Part shown: one piece after another, positions 44,659-57,615 of the stretch
How the letters are laid out: each line of letters begins with the position of its first letter
Numbering within the stretch: the stretch's first letter is position 1
NCBI GenBank assembly: GCA_034509425.1
Contig: JAVTVJ010000936.1
Span: 1 to 64,000 of the forward strand
Direction of reading: 5' to 3'
Source of the DNA: Eopsaltria australis
Taxonomy: Eukaryota > Chordata > Aves > Passeriformes > Petroicidae
Length of the DNA stretch: 64,000 bases
Position numbers and translations under genes: made by a program
Notes under the pieces: model-generated
Database searches by the model: none
What the model was told of the DNA's origin: nothing
Seen by the model: the letters and a program-made list of their open reading frames with translations, nothing else

Positions 44659-47600
44659 GTAAGTAATTATGGTATTTTACATCATGTACAGGAAGCAATA
44701 ATTAGTCCTAATTAATTGATAGACATAGTCATCTGTATTCATATACTTCATGTATTGGGAAGGAGAAGCTGCATTACAATGCAAAAATTGTCATAATATA
44801 CACACACCATACCCTTTTCTAACTTGCAAGGCAATTGACTCACAATAAGATGGCAATCTGTGGTTTGGTATAACTTGTTCCTGATCAAAAGTTTCACAAC
44901 TCCAAAAACACCCACTAAACTCATGAAGCCCTGCTGATAAGCTATATATAAAACAAACCTTCTTAAATAATGAAAGGTGAAATTGTGTTTTCATCAGGAA
45001 TTTTAATTACCAACTGAGCTTTGTATGTTGTCAGCAGTATTTAGCAATAGTAACAGCTTAATGGAATAGTACACAGTGAGAAATGTTTGTACTGGCTTTT
45101 ACCAAAAAAATAGGAGCAAGATGGTCCTGGTAAATGCATCGCATGCTTTCCACTAGTATTTCCACAGCTCTTTTACTTTCCCTTGAACACCAAAAAAAGA
45201 GAAAAGTCTGAATAACCATCATGCATTCTTAATCAAATTATGATGAAACAGGATAGGGGTAATTTTTAAGACTGAGTTTAAGTTGGTGTCTCAGGGATAG
45301 GTAGCCATAATAACCTTTCCAACATTCAGTATTTTCTGTAGAATTGATAACATATTGCTACAGTTAATTGTTGGTCTTGATTTTAAGGCAACAGGCCTTA
45401 AAAGGCCAGATTGATTGCCTGAGGACTAAGAAAAAAATCTCTTTGATTTGGAAATGAATGTTCCTGTCTTGAAAAGACTCAAATGCATTTATCCAGGTAA
45501 TTAAAGCGGGAATTCAGACTGGATTTAAGTCTGCTGACTTAGAGTTAATAATACAGATTTGCGTTTCAAAAGACTTTACATGCAAATATCAACTCTTTAA
45601 TGGGATATAACTATTGTTAACTTTTGTCCTGCATGATGTCATTTACTTAGTAACCTGATTCAACAAGTGTGTAATAAGGTCAATTGGTCTGACTAAAAAA
45701 ACCTTAAAAGACACCAATAAAGACTACATTCTAAACTGAAGTAAAAAGAAAGAGGAAGAAGAAAATTACCTTCAACATTTTGCTAGTGAAATTGCCCATC
45801 TGATAACTACGGAATTAAAGATATAAGCATGAAAGCACCCTTCTCTCAGTGTACTAATAATAAACTGTTTGCTTCATGTCTTTTCATCTATGGTTTAATG
45901 TAGGCATAATACTCTTAATCATGAAGACATACTTATAGAGCAGTACAGTTTTGCATGGCACTTCACTGCAATACAACTAAAAAGCACTTTCCTACATTCT
46001 CAAATAATTTTTTTCTTAAATACAGACTAGAAAGTAAAACATATCACTTAATCACTTTGCCTCTGTAGGTGGTTAATGCTCTGAAATCTTCTCTTTGTTA
46101 TACATTATAAAAATAAACATTATTTAGTATGATAATAGTAAAGGAAATATTGGTGAATATGAAGTTGAGAGTTGATACAGCACATAGTGGAAGTTTTATT
46201 ATACCAATAAGTCACTCTGTTCTGAAAGTGTTCTACTCAATACCTCTGATAATAATTGAATGTTATTTTGACGCATCCCATACCTCATATGCTATCATAT
46301 TTGCTTCTTTACTTTATATTAAAATCTGAAGTTCACATTTTAAATTTTTTTTCTCAAAGTTAAATTCACAAATCTTTTTAAGCCCACTGAACAACAATAC
46401 CACTTTTTGGCTTTTAATTTACCTTCTCAAAGAATTGACATTTTGTGAGTCAGCATGAACATTTTAGGTCAATGCTGCGAGAGTTTCTGCCTTGAAAATG
46501 TTATCTTATTATTACTTATTTTAAAGAAGATTTTTCAATACAGGTAGAAAGATTGTATGAAAATAAGATACAGAAGCATAACATTTCCAGCCTTTTACCA
46601 TTTTGATCAGACACCAGGATGGCTGGAACTCATTAGGGAAGAAAAATATGATATGCTGTTGGTATTGATATTTACAAAAGGTGTGCATATATCTAGGAAT
46701 ATTTTCTTCTTTAATCTTCAGTATTTCAGTTAGGGAAAATAATGTTCCTGGTGAAATAAAAAGAAAGTAAACAAACTTATTTTAGCAATATTGCAAGTAA
46801 GCAGTAGGAATAATGAGCAAAAAGAGAAGCAAAAGTTGCCCTAAGGGACTAAATTAGAGCCTAAAAGGTGTAATCCCATTTTCAGTATATTTGTAGGTCT
46901 CATTTTACTGAGTTGCCAAGCTGCTGGTGTGCTATGAGTATGAAGTCAGAGTCCTTGGACACAAGTATGTCCTTAAATAGAGTGAAGCAATGGCTCAGAA
47001 TATTCACATTTTCAAAGAATCTCTATCTTTAGATCTTTGTTGATGCCTGATATTCTCCTACAGTTAGCCAGCTCTCATGCAGTCTGACTGTAAGCCCTGA
47101 GTACAGGATGGTGATGGGAAATGAACTCTTTTTGGTTGCAGTGGACCTGGACTTGACTTCTTTCAGCATATCTCTTTGTGATTGCAGTTAGGATTTCATC
47201 ATGAGTCCTTCTTGATTCTGTTTACTGAATCCTTCATAGTTTGTAACACAACAGAAGAGAGGTGTGAGACTCACACTGTCATTGGGCCTCTGTGAGAATA
47301 ATGGAGGGATTTATCTTTCAGAAGTCTTTGGGAGAACACTTTCCTTTATAGAGTTAACAGTAATTTGTGTAGAAAAAGAAAGGGGGAAAAAAAATAACAT
47401 TCTTGTAACAATAGTCATGAAAATAACTACTGGCATCCCAGAGGGAATAAAGCATTAAGCCCCCCAAAGGATCAGGAGATATTAAGCCATTGCCATTACT
47501 TATCTAAGTAATGTAGGTGTAAGGTTAGAACAATGCACCTTTAATTTCTTTTTCAACACAGGAAATATTATTTTGGAGAGAATAATATAGGTCAATATGG

Positions 47601-50444
47601 CAACAAAGCATTGCACTCCCTAAAATAGGGCTATGCAGTTGATCACTATATTTCAAGGCTCTGTTCACACAGAAGACAGGATGTTATTCATCATTAGACA
47701 TACCAGCCTCCTTTACTAACGAATTCTGATACCTTAAGGTGTTTGTGTTTCCTTTAAATTTAATATATTACATTAGTTTCCTGGAATTATAGTGACCAAT
47801 TAATATATTCCTGTAAAGATTTTCACTTTTAAACAGGCAAAATTTATTTCTACAGGCTTCATTTTTCCATAACAACAATGCATAGGGGTGATTTGTCTCA
47901 CTAATCTTTGAACAATAGAAGTTAGAATATAAATGTTTTCTTTTTATCCAGTCCTTTACAATTCAAAGGGGAAAATATCTGAAACTATTAATCTGAATCA
48001 TAGAATAAATTAATTATAGAATTAATTTTATCAGGCTCAGATATTGAGTCTGTGATTTCTGCTGAAACTTAGATATATAATTATTAAATTATGCCATTTT
48101 TTTCAAGCACTTCCTTTAACATTGGGGTATTTCTTCTAAACAAATAGCAGTTGAAGAGGAAGACCGGTTTCTTTAAGACATGGCTTCTAAATCAGGAAAC
48201 ATTAGCAGATGATTGTTTGGAATACTAAGAAATTGAAGACTCAAAATATTTTTACTTCATTGTCTTTGCTGGATGAGGACCACTCGCAACAGTGATTAAC
48301 CTCAGTTTTTGCAAAACTGGTCAGTACTTCTGCAGATGCTGGCAAACACAAAGTTGAGACTTGAAAAAGTCGGGAAAGAAAGAAATTATTTCCTGACATG
48401 TACAAAAGAAGTTAACTCACAAACAAACATCAGAAATTTTTACTTCTAAAATTCTGAATTTTGAACTTAGAAGATTTTTTTTCCTTCTAACATTTTATAT
48501 TAGTAATATTACCTTATCAATTATCTAATTTCAAGTTAAATGTAATGTTATACTATCTAAAAATATCAGGTAGCTTAATGGAAATAGCTTATTTTTTAAA
48601 TTTCACTGATGGAAATTAGATTATTAACTGCATTTTAGAATCTGAATAAATTATGCAAATTTACAGTCATCATATAAACAATCATATATGTACTGACGGT
48701 CAGTAAATAATGCTACATGTGAAATACAGCCTGAATATCTCTTGTCTTACAGAAAGGCCTGACAAGATGTATTCTAATTTTAAAATACTTGATAAACTTG
48801 CTGCAAAACTTATTTACAACCACTTTGCACAGAACACTAGAAATACATATTTGGAAATAATTTAGGATTTTTTGAGATGGATGCAATAATCACTGAAATA
48901 TATTTTTTCTCTGGTTTAAGACTAAGTCATGCTTTACAGTGATGGTCCAAATTAGGAAAATAATTCAACAACTACATCATAGACCCAAGACGTTGCGCTA
49001 ATTGTGACTGCTCAGGTTACAATTACATTACATTTCATTACATCAGATTTCCCAGCTGAAATGGATTCAACATAAGGACATACCCTTTTTAAAAATTTAT
49101 GGTTTAATGCAAATCCTTCATATTTCCCATATAAATAATAAGGGTAATTTTCAAAAATAGCCAAAAATTGAAAATGGAGAACTCAAAATTTGGCACTCTG
49201 CTTTTTTTCTTTATAAAGATTTTGATGTTCCTCTGTGACTTACCTAACACAAATTAAGATTCCAGACAGGAGCACATAGAAAGTGTTCTCATTAAATGCC
49301 ATTAAGGAGCCTTTTAGAAAATCTACTGGTTTCAGCAGCCTTACTCAGTGCAAGTGAAATGTGAAAAATATTTGCAAATGCGCATGAACTGTTCAGGAAG
49401 ATAATGTTACCACTCTGAGCCTTCTAATTTCTTTACTGACATTGTTTAAAAGGAGAAAAGAGTAGAGCCATCCCATTAGATTCAAGGGGAGTAAATCATA
49501 TGTTTACAAATTTTACACACAACTTGCTCACTTGAAGACCCAGAATACAGTTGTTGGACAACCGTGTTGTATTCCAAAGATTAATTTCACTATCCACTGT
49601 GATAAGTGAAGTCATTCTGTAAACTTGCCACTACCAGCACCATCAAGTCTGTTAACTTTATCGTTAGCTTTGAGTTATTTGGCTCCTGTTTTAAACTGAA
49701 ACTTTTAAAATATTTTCACATGGGCATGTTCGTATTTCATTGTGAGATTTCATTCTTGCAAGGATTATTTTCCTGTTTAATCTCTCAGCATCACATCAAT
49801 ATACTAGTTGTGATTCATTGTCTATGAGCTTCCAAGATTACACTATATGAGGTCATTTTGCAAAGGTGTTGGAAATTGTTTTTTTTCCCATTGTTTTGTC
49901 AACATTTGTACTATTTTTAAAAATCCACCTTGCATAAAAGCCACATCATATTTTTGTGCAGAAGTGTGATATAGTTTGCAACATATGCACAACAATCCAT
50001 GGTAATTATAGAGTATTTATTCTAGACTTTGGAGTAAGAAAAGTGTGCTGGCACTTCTGTAAACAATAGAAAGCAAATTATATTTGAAGTTTAGAAATGC
50101 AAAATCTCTTAAAAGTATTTGTTTTACGTTTAGAGGGTGTTATTTTTCTGAAGATTTCTGACTACATTTTGCAGAGTGGTTACTCACACGGGGTTTTTAT
50201 CACTTCATTTCAAGAAAGGCCACCATCTGCATTCCTTTTAAAGCAGCAACCTAAGATGCACTGGTGGAGCTGAGCTGTTCAGAGTCAAGAGTGGTTGTTT
50301 CAGAGCACACCAGACATGTTGACTACTTTAAAAACTTGCTGCTTCAGATTTATGCCTTACAATAGACACAGATATTAGACAAGACATTAAAGAAAATCAA
50401 CCAATTTTAAACTGTAAATCTAGAGCACCAGTCTATTTGTACTT
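44659..50444. other. Intergenic, no gene or mobile element seen
   Basis: Almost 6 kb of AT-rich DNA without any transposon I can recognise, unlike the surroundings. It has scattered exact octamer motifs (ATGCAAAT at 48653-48660, palindromic ATTTGCAAAT at 49370-49379), which can occur by chance. Confidence 0.5.
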
Positions 50445-50629
50445 GATATTTATTTATATATATTTATTATATATTTATAATATATTTATAATATATTTAT
50501 AATAGTTATAATATTTATAATATATATATATATTATATATTTATATTTATATATTTATATATTTATATATTTATATATTTATATATTTATATATTTATTT
50601 ATCTATTTATTTATTTATTTATTTATTTT
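50445..50629. repeat. AT-rich tandem array (TATTTA / TTTA units)
   Basis: About 185 bp of almost pure A/T made of ATATTTAT-type units, ending in perfect TTTA units. It has many short palindromes. Confidence 0.95.
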
Positions 50630-51317
50630 GTAAGACACATTGTAATGAAATGTGAAATTGACGACTAGATACTTTTCTTTCCTTCTGCAGATTCTGAAAT
50701 GCAATTGCTAAAAGTTATTGCAAACTAGTCCCAGCACCCTCCCATCCTGAGTTTACAAAGAGTTTCTAGTTTAGTGGAGCCTGTTTCTCTCCATCAATCC
50801 CACAGTGTTGGCCTAAGTGCTATCTAGCAGCCCCCATAATTGACTTGATGAAGAGAATCAGGTAGAAATAACAACAGGGATGCAAAAATATAGCTCAGGC
50901 AAGGGGAAGGGGCTGTGAAAATGTACCTCTCTAATCCAGCGGGCTGGGGCTCCACAAGAATTCTTATCAGCTCTTTGCCACAGCCTTGTTAATTTTCACA
51001 ATAGCCTGATCCAAAGCTACACACAGACTGAACTTGAATTTTTCTTGATTAAACCTCTCTGAGGATTAACAATCAGGAGCAAAGGCACCTAATGTAAGTC
51101 CCTTGAATTAAATTCTTGTCATGGAAAGGTAGTACTTTTTTTATATCAGCTATTATTGTTGAGAAGAAAACAAAATGTCAGAATCATGAGTTCTGCTTCA
51201 GAGCTGAAGCAGGAATTTTTATGAAACCCTGCATTGTGACTGAATAAGATTAAAGAAATCTTTTTGTTGAAGATCTATTGCCTGCAATTGTTGCTCTCCA
51301 GTTCTGTGAAAATATAG
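50630..51317. other. Intergenic, nothing recognised
   Basis: No repeat family or gene that I can support. Confidence 0.5.
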
Positions 51318-51323
51318 AGCAAT

Positions 51324-51978
51324 TGTGGCAGTGCTTGAGGCCCCAAAGGCCTCAAACCCTCCTGAGAAGATTTGGGACAAGGGTGCCCAAGTTTAGGAAG
51401 TCTCCCCTGGGGTGGAGACAACAGTGGTTTGCCCCAGATGAGGGCTGAGCTTCTCAGGGCTGGTTCCCTTTTGTCTCATTTGTTAGAGCGCCTGCCACTC
51501 TCCTGCCAGTCTTGTTTAGTTTCTAGAAAGTTCTGTTATATTCGGTTGTTGATTTGTTCCCCCTGTTGCCTGTTATTCTCTCTTCTCCCCCTCTCCTTCC
51601 TGGTTGGTCCCTTTCCCTTGGTCCCTCCCTTGTTCCTCCCCTCTGATGCGTTGTGATAGGACAATATCCTCACAATAAAGGTCTGAGCTCAGAGCTGTTC
51701 TGGGTCTTCTGACCCCAGACGCCCTTGAGTGCAGTTGACCCCTAAGCCTCTGTGTCTTGAATTAATCTGCGTGGCAGAAGATCCCTCCCCATTCCTCTCC
51801 AGCCTTTAACCAGATAGCCTGCTCCTAGCGAGCGATCTGCAGCTGGGGACATTCAGTTCCCCGCAGCCGTGGGCTTGGCGCTCAGGCGGTCAGGGACGCG
51901 AGCTGCAGCCGCCGACGGGTCGCTGGCCAGTACCCTGGGGCCAGCTATCAACGCCCAGAACATCGGCGAGCTGTGGCA
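51324..51978 (+). mobile_element. Solo LTR, ERV-K-like (655 bp)
   Basis: It starts TGTGGCAGTGCTTGAGG and ends CGAGCTGTGGCA. AGCAAT flanks it exactly (51318-51323 and 51979-51984), a perfect 6-bp target duplication. AATAAA is at 51674, 350 bp in. The U5-like part is GC- and CpG-rich. The start matches the 23.8 kb LTR, and the GCTGTTCTGGG stretch after the polyA signal resembles one in the 1.0 kb LTR. No internal sequence is attached. Confidence 0.88.
51674..51679 (+). terminator. Polyadenylation signal of solo LTR
   Basis: AATAAA at the position expected from the two related LTRs. Confidence 0.6.
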
Positions 51979-51984
51979 AGCAAT

Positions 51985-54900
51985 AATACTGATAACCGAA
52001 TCCAAGGCTCAAATACTGCTTGAATGTTCCAGGAGAAACAGGGTGCTGTTTTATAACTCCGCTGAAACAGATTGAAAATCTTCAGTATGTCACACCTCGA
52101 CCAGACGGTGATAGTGTGACAATCAAAACCCGTCCTCAGACAGGGAAGTGTAGATCGGTGCCACCTGATAAATAAATGTGTTACTTCCAATTCTATTACA
52201 GAAGCAGTGAAAATGTGTCACGTTAGCTTAACATTGATTCATTGAATGCCTAAGAGGAACACTGGCAGATTGCTTTAATTAACAGATGTACGAGGGCTGC
52301 TGATGTTTTTCAAAGTGAAATTTCCTTGCCTCTTGCTGCAACATATCAGACTGTCATTCTTAGGTAACAGAATGACAAGATATCAGAACAACTGCTATAA
52401 AAGCTTTTCATTCTCAGTACTGTGTCTAAATATCTGTTAACAGTATGTCGTTTTTCACGACCATATTTTAGTCTTCAGTCTTAAGGAAAAAAAAAAGCAG
52501 CAACTTCCTATCGAGAAAAGTCAACAGTTGCATCTATTTAGTTTTCCCACAAGATGAAGTAGACTGATTATAATATTCTTTTGCTCAAACATTTATTTCA
52601 TTTAAACAGCAAACTGATTACACTCATGCATTAGAAACCCTGCTGCTGGCCTGTTTCCTGATTTTCACTCACTTATTGTAAAAAACAAAAGGCATGCATG
52701 ATATCATCCAATCTAACACAGGCATCCACCGTAAACCCAAATTGTAGGTGTCTAGTATGGGTTCTTTTAATGCTATATTATTATATATAATTCAAGTATT
52801 CACAAAAAATCTAGTTCACATAAGTGCTTACATTAAGCAGTTAGAAATTCTTCTGCAGGACCTAAAAGGTCACCTTGGTACTACTAGTGCTGAAGCACCT
52901 AATTCTTCAGTAGCTCATCTCTGTTCTGAAATTTGAGAGGCTGTTCCAATTCTGTTTGGAAGCATAAATTAACAAATACTGATGTTTTGTATATCTGTGT
53001 GTGTATATGTATCTGTAAGAAAGGGAGAAAGGAGGCTGTCTCTCCCCAGCTTACAGACCATTTCAAAAGATGAGGTAATAATACCTCCTTCAGGCCAGCT
53101 GTCATGAGATCATGAGATCATTGTCATCTTGAGGAAAAAACAAAAGAAGAGATAATTACAAGTTTTGTTGCATGTGACACACTTGTTGTTAAGGTTGAAA
53201 GAACCGGCCTTAGATATATGTAGACAGGGTGCTGTTCATGCAGAGCTGTGTCCCAGACAATGTCATACATGAGAAGAATGCCTTGGAGCAGACTGAGTGA
53301 GACTTCAAACGAAAATCCTATTTCATTCTGCATGTTGGAACTGTTTACAAGCTCAAGGCCTTGACAAAGATAGTTTCATGTTTCTCTTTCTCTGTCACCC
53401 ATCTATCTATTTATCTAGAGAAGGCTTGAAGTCTGCAAACAAATATGATTGCTGATGGGGGCACAGCTTACGGGGGCAGTACACCCAGCAATCAATGAAC
53501 AAGACGGAAATCTAGTCCACTAGTCACAATAATTTTGATATTGTTTGCTAAGTACTTCCTTTAAGTCAGCCAAATTCCAGAGGTGATATGTATGGCCATA
53601 GACATGTTCAGTTTCATTTCTCTTGTGTTGATGAAAAGCCATGGCTGAAAAGAATTTGTTATTTGGAAAATTCTCTGTTCACAGATGAAATGTTATGTTT
53701 TGGTAAACAGCCAAGAATACTAGCAAAGTTGTTTGTATTGTCCCATAGGCTTTGAGCCATTCCAGTTACACCACACGGGAAGGTGACCTTGAAATTAGAG
53801 GTAATTCTTGGCAGTTTTCCTGAACTCTATTACACTTTCATAAGGAAAATTACTGCAGCAAAAGAACAGGTATAGAAACATGTCTGAATGGAAACCAAGT
53901 GTTAAAGAATTCAATGTTACACCAATAAACACAGATGCTGGAAGATATGTACTTGACTTGCATTGTTATAACCTCTCCAATGACTGATGTATCATTGAAT
54001 TATATGGAAATACGTATTCAACGGAAAAAATGCATAATAGCAACATAAAATGGATTTCTCTTTAGCTAATGAAAGACTTGTCATAACTAGTGTTTAAAAA
54101 AAAATCAAAGAAAATTTGTGGAAGCAACAGCAATTTCCAGGAAAATTAAAGTTGTGTGCATATAAACCTAAGTAATTCCTGAGAAAGCCAGACTCTTATA
54201 TAAAAGAAATAGTTTTGTCAATAAGAAAATGGATCTGAAGACCATTTACCTGCTTTATTGACCGATGATGAAGTATAGATGAGAAAATAACACTGTAATA
54301 AATTGAAAGAGTTTCTGAGTACTGTCACATAACACATACACCAGATTTAATTTTCTTAAGGTGGCATGTTTTAAGTAATTTTTCTCAGGACACCAAAGTG
54401 AACACATTCTAAGATACTCTGGAAGAGGACATCCAAGAAGTATTTTAAAAGACAGAAAACTGAGGGTTCTTTTTACCTTTAATAGTTTCACAGGTAACCA
54501 GCAAGGAATTCTTACCATCAAATTATTTTTTATATTTTCTTTTCAAATCTTTCAAATTATGAAATCCAAGATTTTAGGCTATATATATATATATGTTAAT
54601 CTGTTTTAACATATTTCGTGTGATAGAAAAAGCCACATTTTGGGTAAGCTGTCATACAACTTAAAATAAGGAGAAAAGCAAGAGATTTGGGTGCAAATTT
54701 TTTTTGCTAATGATAACATTTTAAGACAGAATTTTTATTTCAGGAAAGAATTCCAGAAAGAAACAGATAAGGAAAAGAAGGAAAAGAGGAAGAAGGAGAA
54801 AGTTCGAGGAAAGAAAATAAAGGAACAAGAGACTTAACTTCACCCCAAGAGTGCAGTGTAGATAACATTTGTCTCCACTTAGGATCCTAGAGGGTTTATG

Positions 54901-56803
54901 TCAGAACCCTAAAATCAATGGCGTGTGGTATGTCTGGATTCCTGATTTGTCCTCAGTATTACACACAGTTAAATATACCTTGACCTATTTCTTGGCCTCA
55001 TTTATTTGAAAAATGGATAAGCTAACGAAAAAAAGAAAGATATTTCAGTGGTTTAATTTTATTAATTACTCCCCAATGCAAGATAAAAAATCATCTAATT
55101 GACAGTAAAAATAAAGAAAAATATATTGAGTTTCTGTTTATGAGCTAATCTTCTTACCTTGCACTTGATCACACTGTTTGACTCCTTCATTAAGTTCTAC
55201 CAGAGACAACACCAAAGTGCCTCACAGAGTAAAACAGATCAATGGCATAAGGTCCCATACTGGGAGAGACCTGATCCCAAACACCTTCATTTGGTATCCT
55301 GCTGAAATCTTTGTGATTTCTCTTTATCTTTTCTTTTTTCTTCACTTAATTACTGCCTTGTTTCTGCATTATTTATTTTTCTAGCTTATGTGAATCTGTG
55401 AAATGGGGCATGTTTCATTGTTATAGCATTAAAAGAGAATGTTTTCTTGGAAAGAACTTTATAAAGACAGAAGTGTCACAACTGCATATTCTTGTTAGTA
55501 AAAGACAAAATTTCATTGTGTTATTTCAGTAATAACTGGTTTGGATCTCATAGGTATCACATTTGGATTCATATAATTTGTTTTGCTGGATGACATCATG
55601 ATTTATTTTAATGAGGAATCATCCTGGCAGGTCCCATCTACTCATATTTACATACATTACATCATGCCCTAATTTAAATAATTTCACCTACTCCCCTTGC
55701 TTGGATAGGAATTTGAAGCCTTCCAGCTTGATTTTAAGGACTTTCTATAATTGTATTCCTACCTATTTTTGGAACCCTGTTTTCGATTTTCCTATTCACT
55801 TGAGTTTATCTGGTCACAGACTTCCCCCTAAAGTCTTTTGGGAGCTTTTCCTGTACCACTTTCTTTTTTTAGTGCTTAAAAGCATATATGCAGAAGAACT
55901 TTGGCATAAGAGCACTGTGCCTTGCTGCCCACCTGTTGTGGAATCCTGAGTGCCAAGGAAGCAGAAAAAGCAAAATGGAGTTCATACCATTCACTGTGTA
56001 CATACTGCGTATGAAATTCTTGGGAGAAAATTGTGTCTTAAAATTTCCACCTTATAGATTTATCTCTGAATCCTTAAAAGAGTTAGGGATTTGCACCTTT
56101 TCTTTCAAGGCCTATTCAAATATCTTCAAAGAATACTTCTGTTAATGCTGCTCAATATTGAGTAAACTATTACTGATGTGGGATCTCATTCCCAGATATT
56201 CTCCAGTTGAACAACACTGTCATCACAGGCCAGTGAATACATGTGATTTTAAAGAGTTTCTCTGAAGAACATGGATAGTATAATTTTGCCTTTGTAGAGA
56301 GAACACTGCAGGAGGCCATGGGGAAATTTCAGTACGTGTTCTGTCAGCACAGTTACACTACAATGAAGCACAGGAGTTAAATATAAAATATCTTTAAGGT
56401 ATTTTATAAATAAGAGGAAATAAGCCATGCATCATCCTATGATTAAAGGGATACAGGCATTGCTTATGTCCAATGTTATGTTCCTCATGTTCCCAGATAC
56501 ACATCAGTAAATCTTCGAGGACATATGATAAAATTTCAGTTCATTACTACTTCTGTTATTTTCAGTTCATCAAATTATTGCATTAATATGTAGTAAAGGA
56601 ATGTCTTAAGAAAATAAAGTGGAAAAAATATATAGATCTGAAAGAGTTTATTATTCCTTCAAAGTAAAGATGAAAAGGACTCTCCAAGTTTCTTAAAGGC
56701 ACATAGAGAGTAAATCCAATGTGTAATTTTGCTGAAATCAGCAACAGTTGTCATAATGTATGTAGACGATGCACACATCCTAGCTCGCCATTGTAATATA
56801 TGA
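51985..56803. other. Intergenic, no confirmed gene
   Basis: AT-rich DNA without recognised repeats. One weak terminal-exon candidate at 54.7 kb is listed separately. Confidence 0.5.
54744..54837 (+). other. Candidate terminal coding exon with basic tail (weak)
   Basis: A good acceptor (TTTTTATTTCAG, ending 54743) precedes 94 bases that are open in one frame to TAA 54835. They would encode about 30 residues that are almost all charged, including KETDKEKKEKRKKEKVRGKK and ending KEQET. Such lysine-rich tails occur at the ends of some secreted and nuclear proteins, but a purine-rich stretch gives the same by chance. I do not recognise the protein and see no neighbouring exon. Confidence 0.15.
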
Positions 56804-56808
56804 ACACC

Positions 56809-57610
56809 TGTCAGAGACTGAAATGGTTAACGGCTTAAACATTTTAAGATCATCAAAAGATTTTGTCTACAGTAGCAAACTGCAAAGAAACAGCTGCTCA
56901 TCTACTGAAGTCCACCCCTCTCTGCGTATGCCTCCTGATTTGGACTGCAAAAGGACCCTGAGATAAGATAGAGTGGTTCTCTCGTCCAGCTATCCCATGT
57001 TAAAGAGAGGAATGTATCTACAAGTGTAAGAGATTGAACTGCTAACCTTTGACCACTGAAGTAACCCCCAGGTGCTGTAGGAGACTGGTGCTAATAGTTC
57101 AAGCACTTGGTTGGGCACTTTGCACACAGTGCCCTCCCAGGTGCAGAAGGGTGTGCCTGTCTGAAGTGACAAACTGGTAGTCCAGATAAGGGAAAAGGCT
57201 GATAAAAGGCGTGATAAGACATCATCTAGGTGAGGACATTTCCACCTAGACTCTGTGCAACATTAACCTGATGAAAGAGGAGTTTTGTGGACTCTTCCCC
57301 CAATCCCATCGCACCTCACTTGATGGTGGGGGTAGTCTGATACAGTCTGCAACCACCAAGAAGACCAGAAGAGGCTCACTGGGATGCCGTCAGAATCTAT
57401 GGAGAGGTGATATCTTTTTTCTACTTAATCCGTTTCTCTGCCACTCTATTTCTTTCCTCTCCCCTCCTGCCCTTTTCCCTCCATCTCTCTCTCTCTCTAC
57501 TCCTCCTTTACTGTTAAATAAAATCTGTTCAATTGACTTAGCATATGGTCTCATTTGCACCTTAAATTAGGCACAGGAATCTCTGAAATTTTAATAATTG
57601 GATCCTAACC
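56809..57610 (+). mobile_element. Solo LTR, sibling of the 36 kb LTR (about 802 bp)
   Basis: It starts TGTCAGAGACTGAAATGG and ends near AATTGGATCCTAACC. Flanks ACACC (56804-56808) and ACATC (57611-57615) match at 4 of 5. It shares its start, CCACCAAGAAGACCAGAAG, the TCTC-rich stretch, AATAAA (57517), GCATATGGTCTCATTTGCAC and its end with the - strand LTR at 36.3-37.3 kb. No internal region is attached. Confidence 0.75.
57517..57522 (+). terminator. Polyadenylation signal of solo LTR
   Basis: AATAAA, about 90 bp before the LTR end, as in the 36 kb sibling. Confidence 0.6.
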
Positions 57611-57615
57611 ACATC

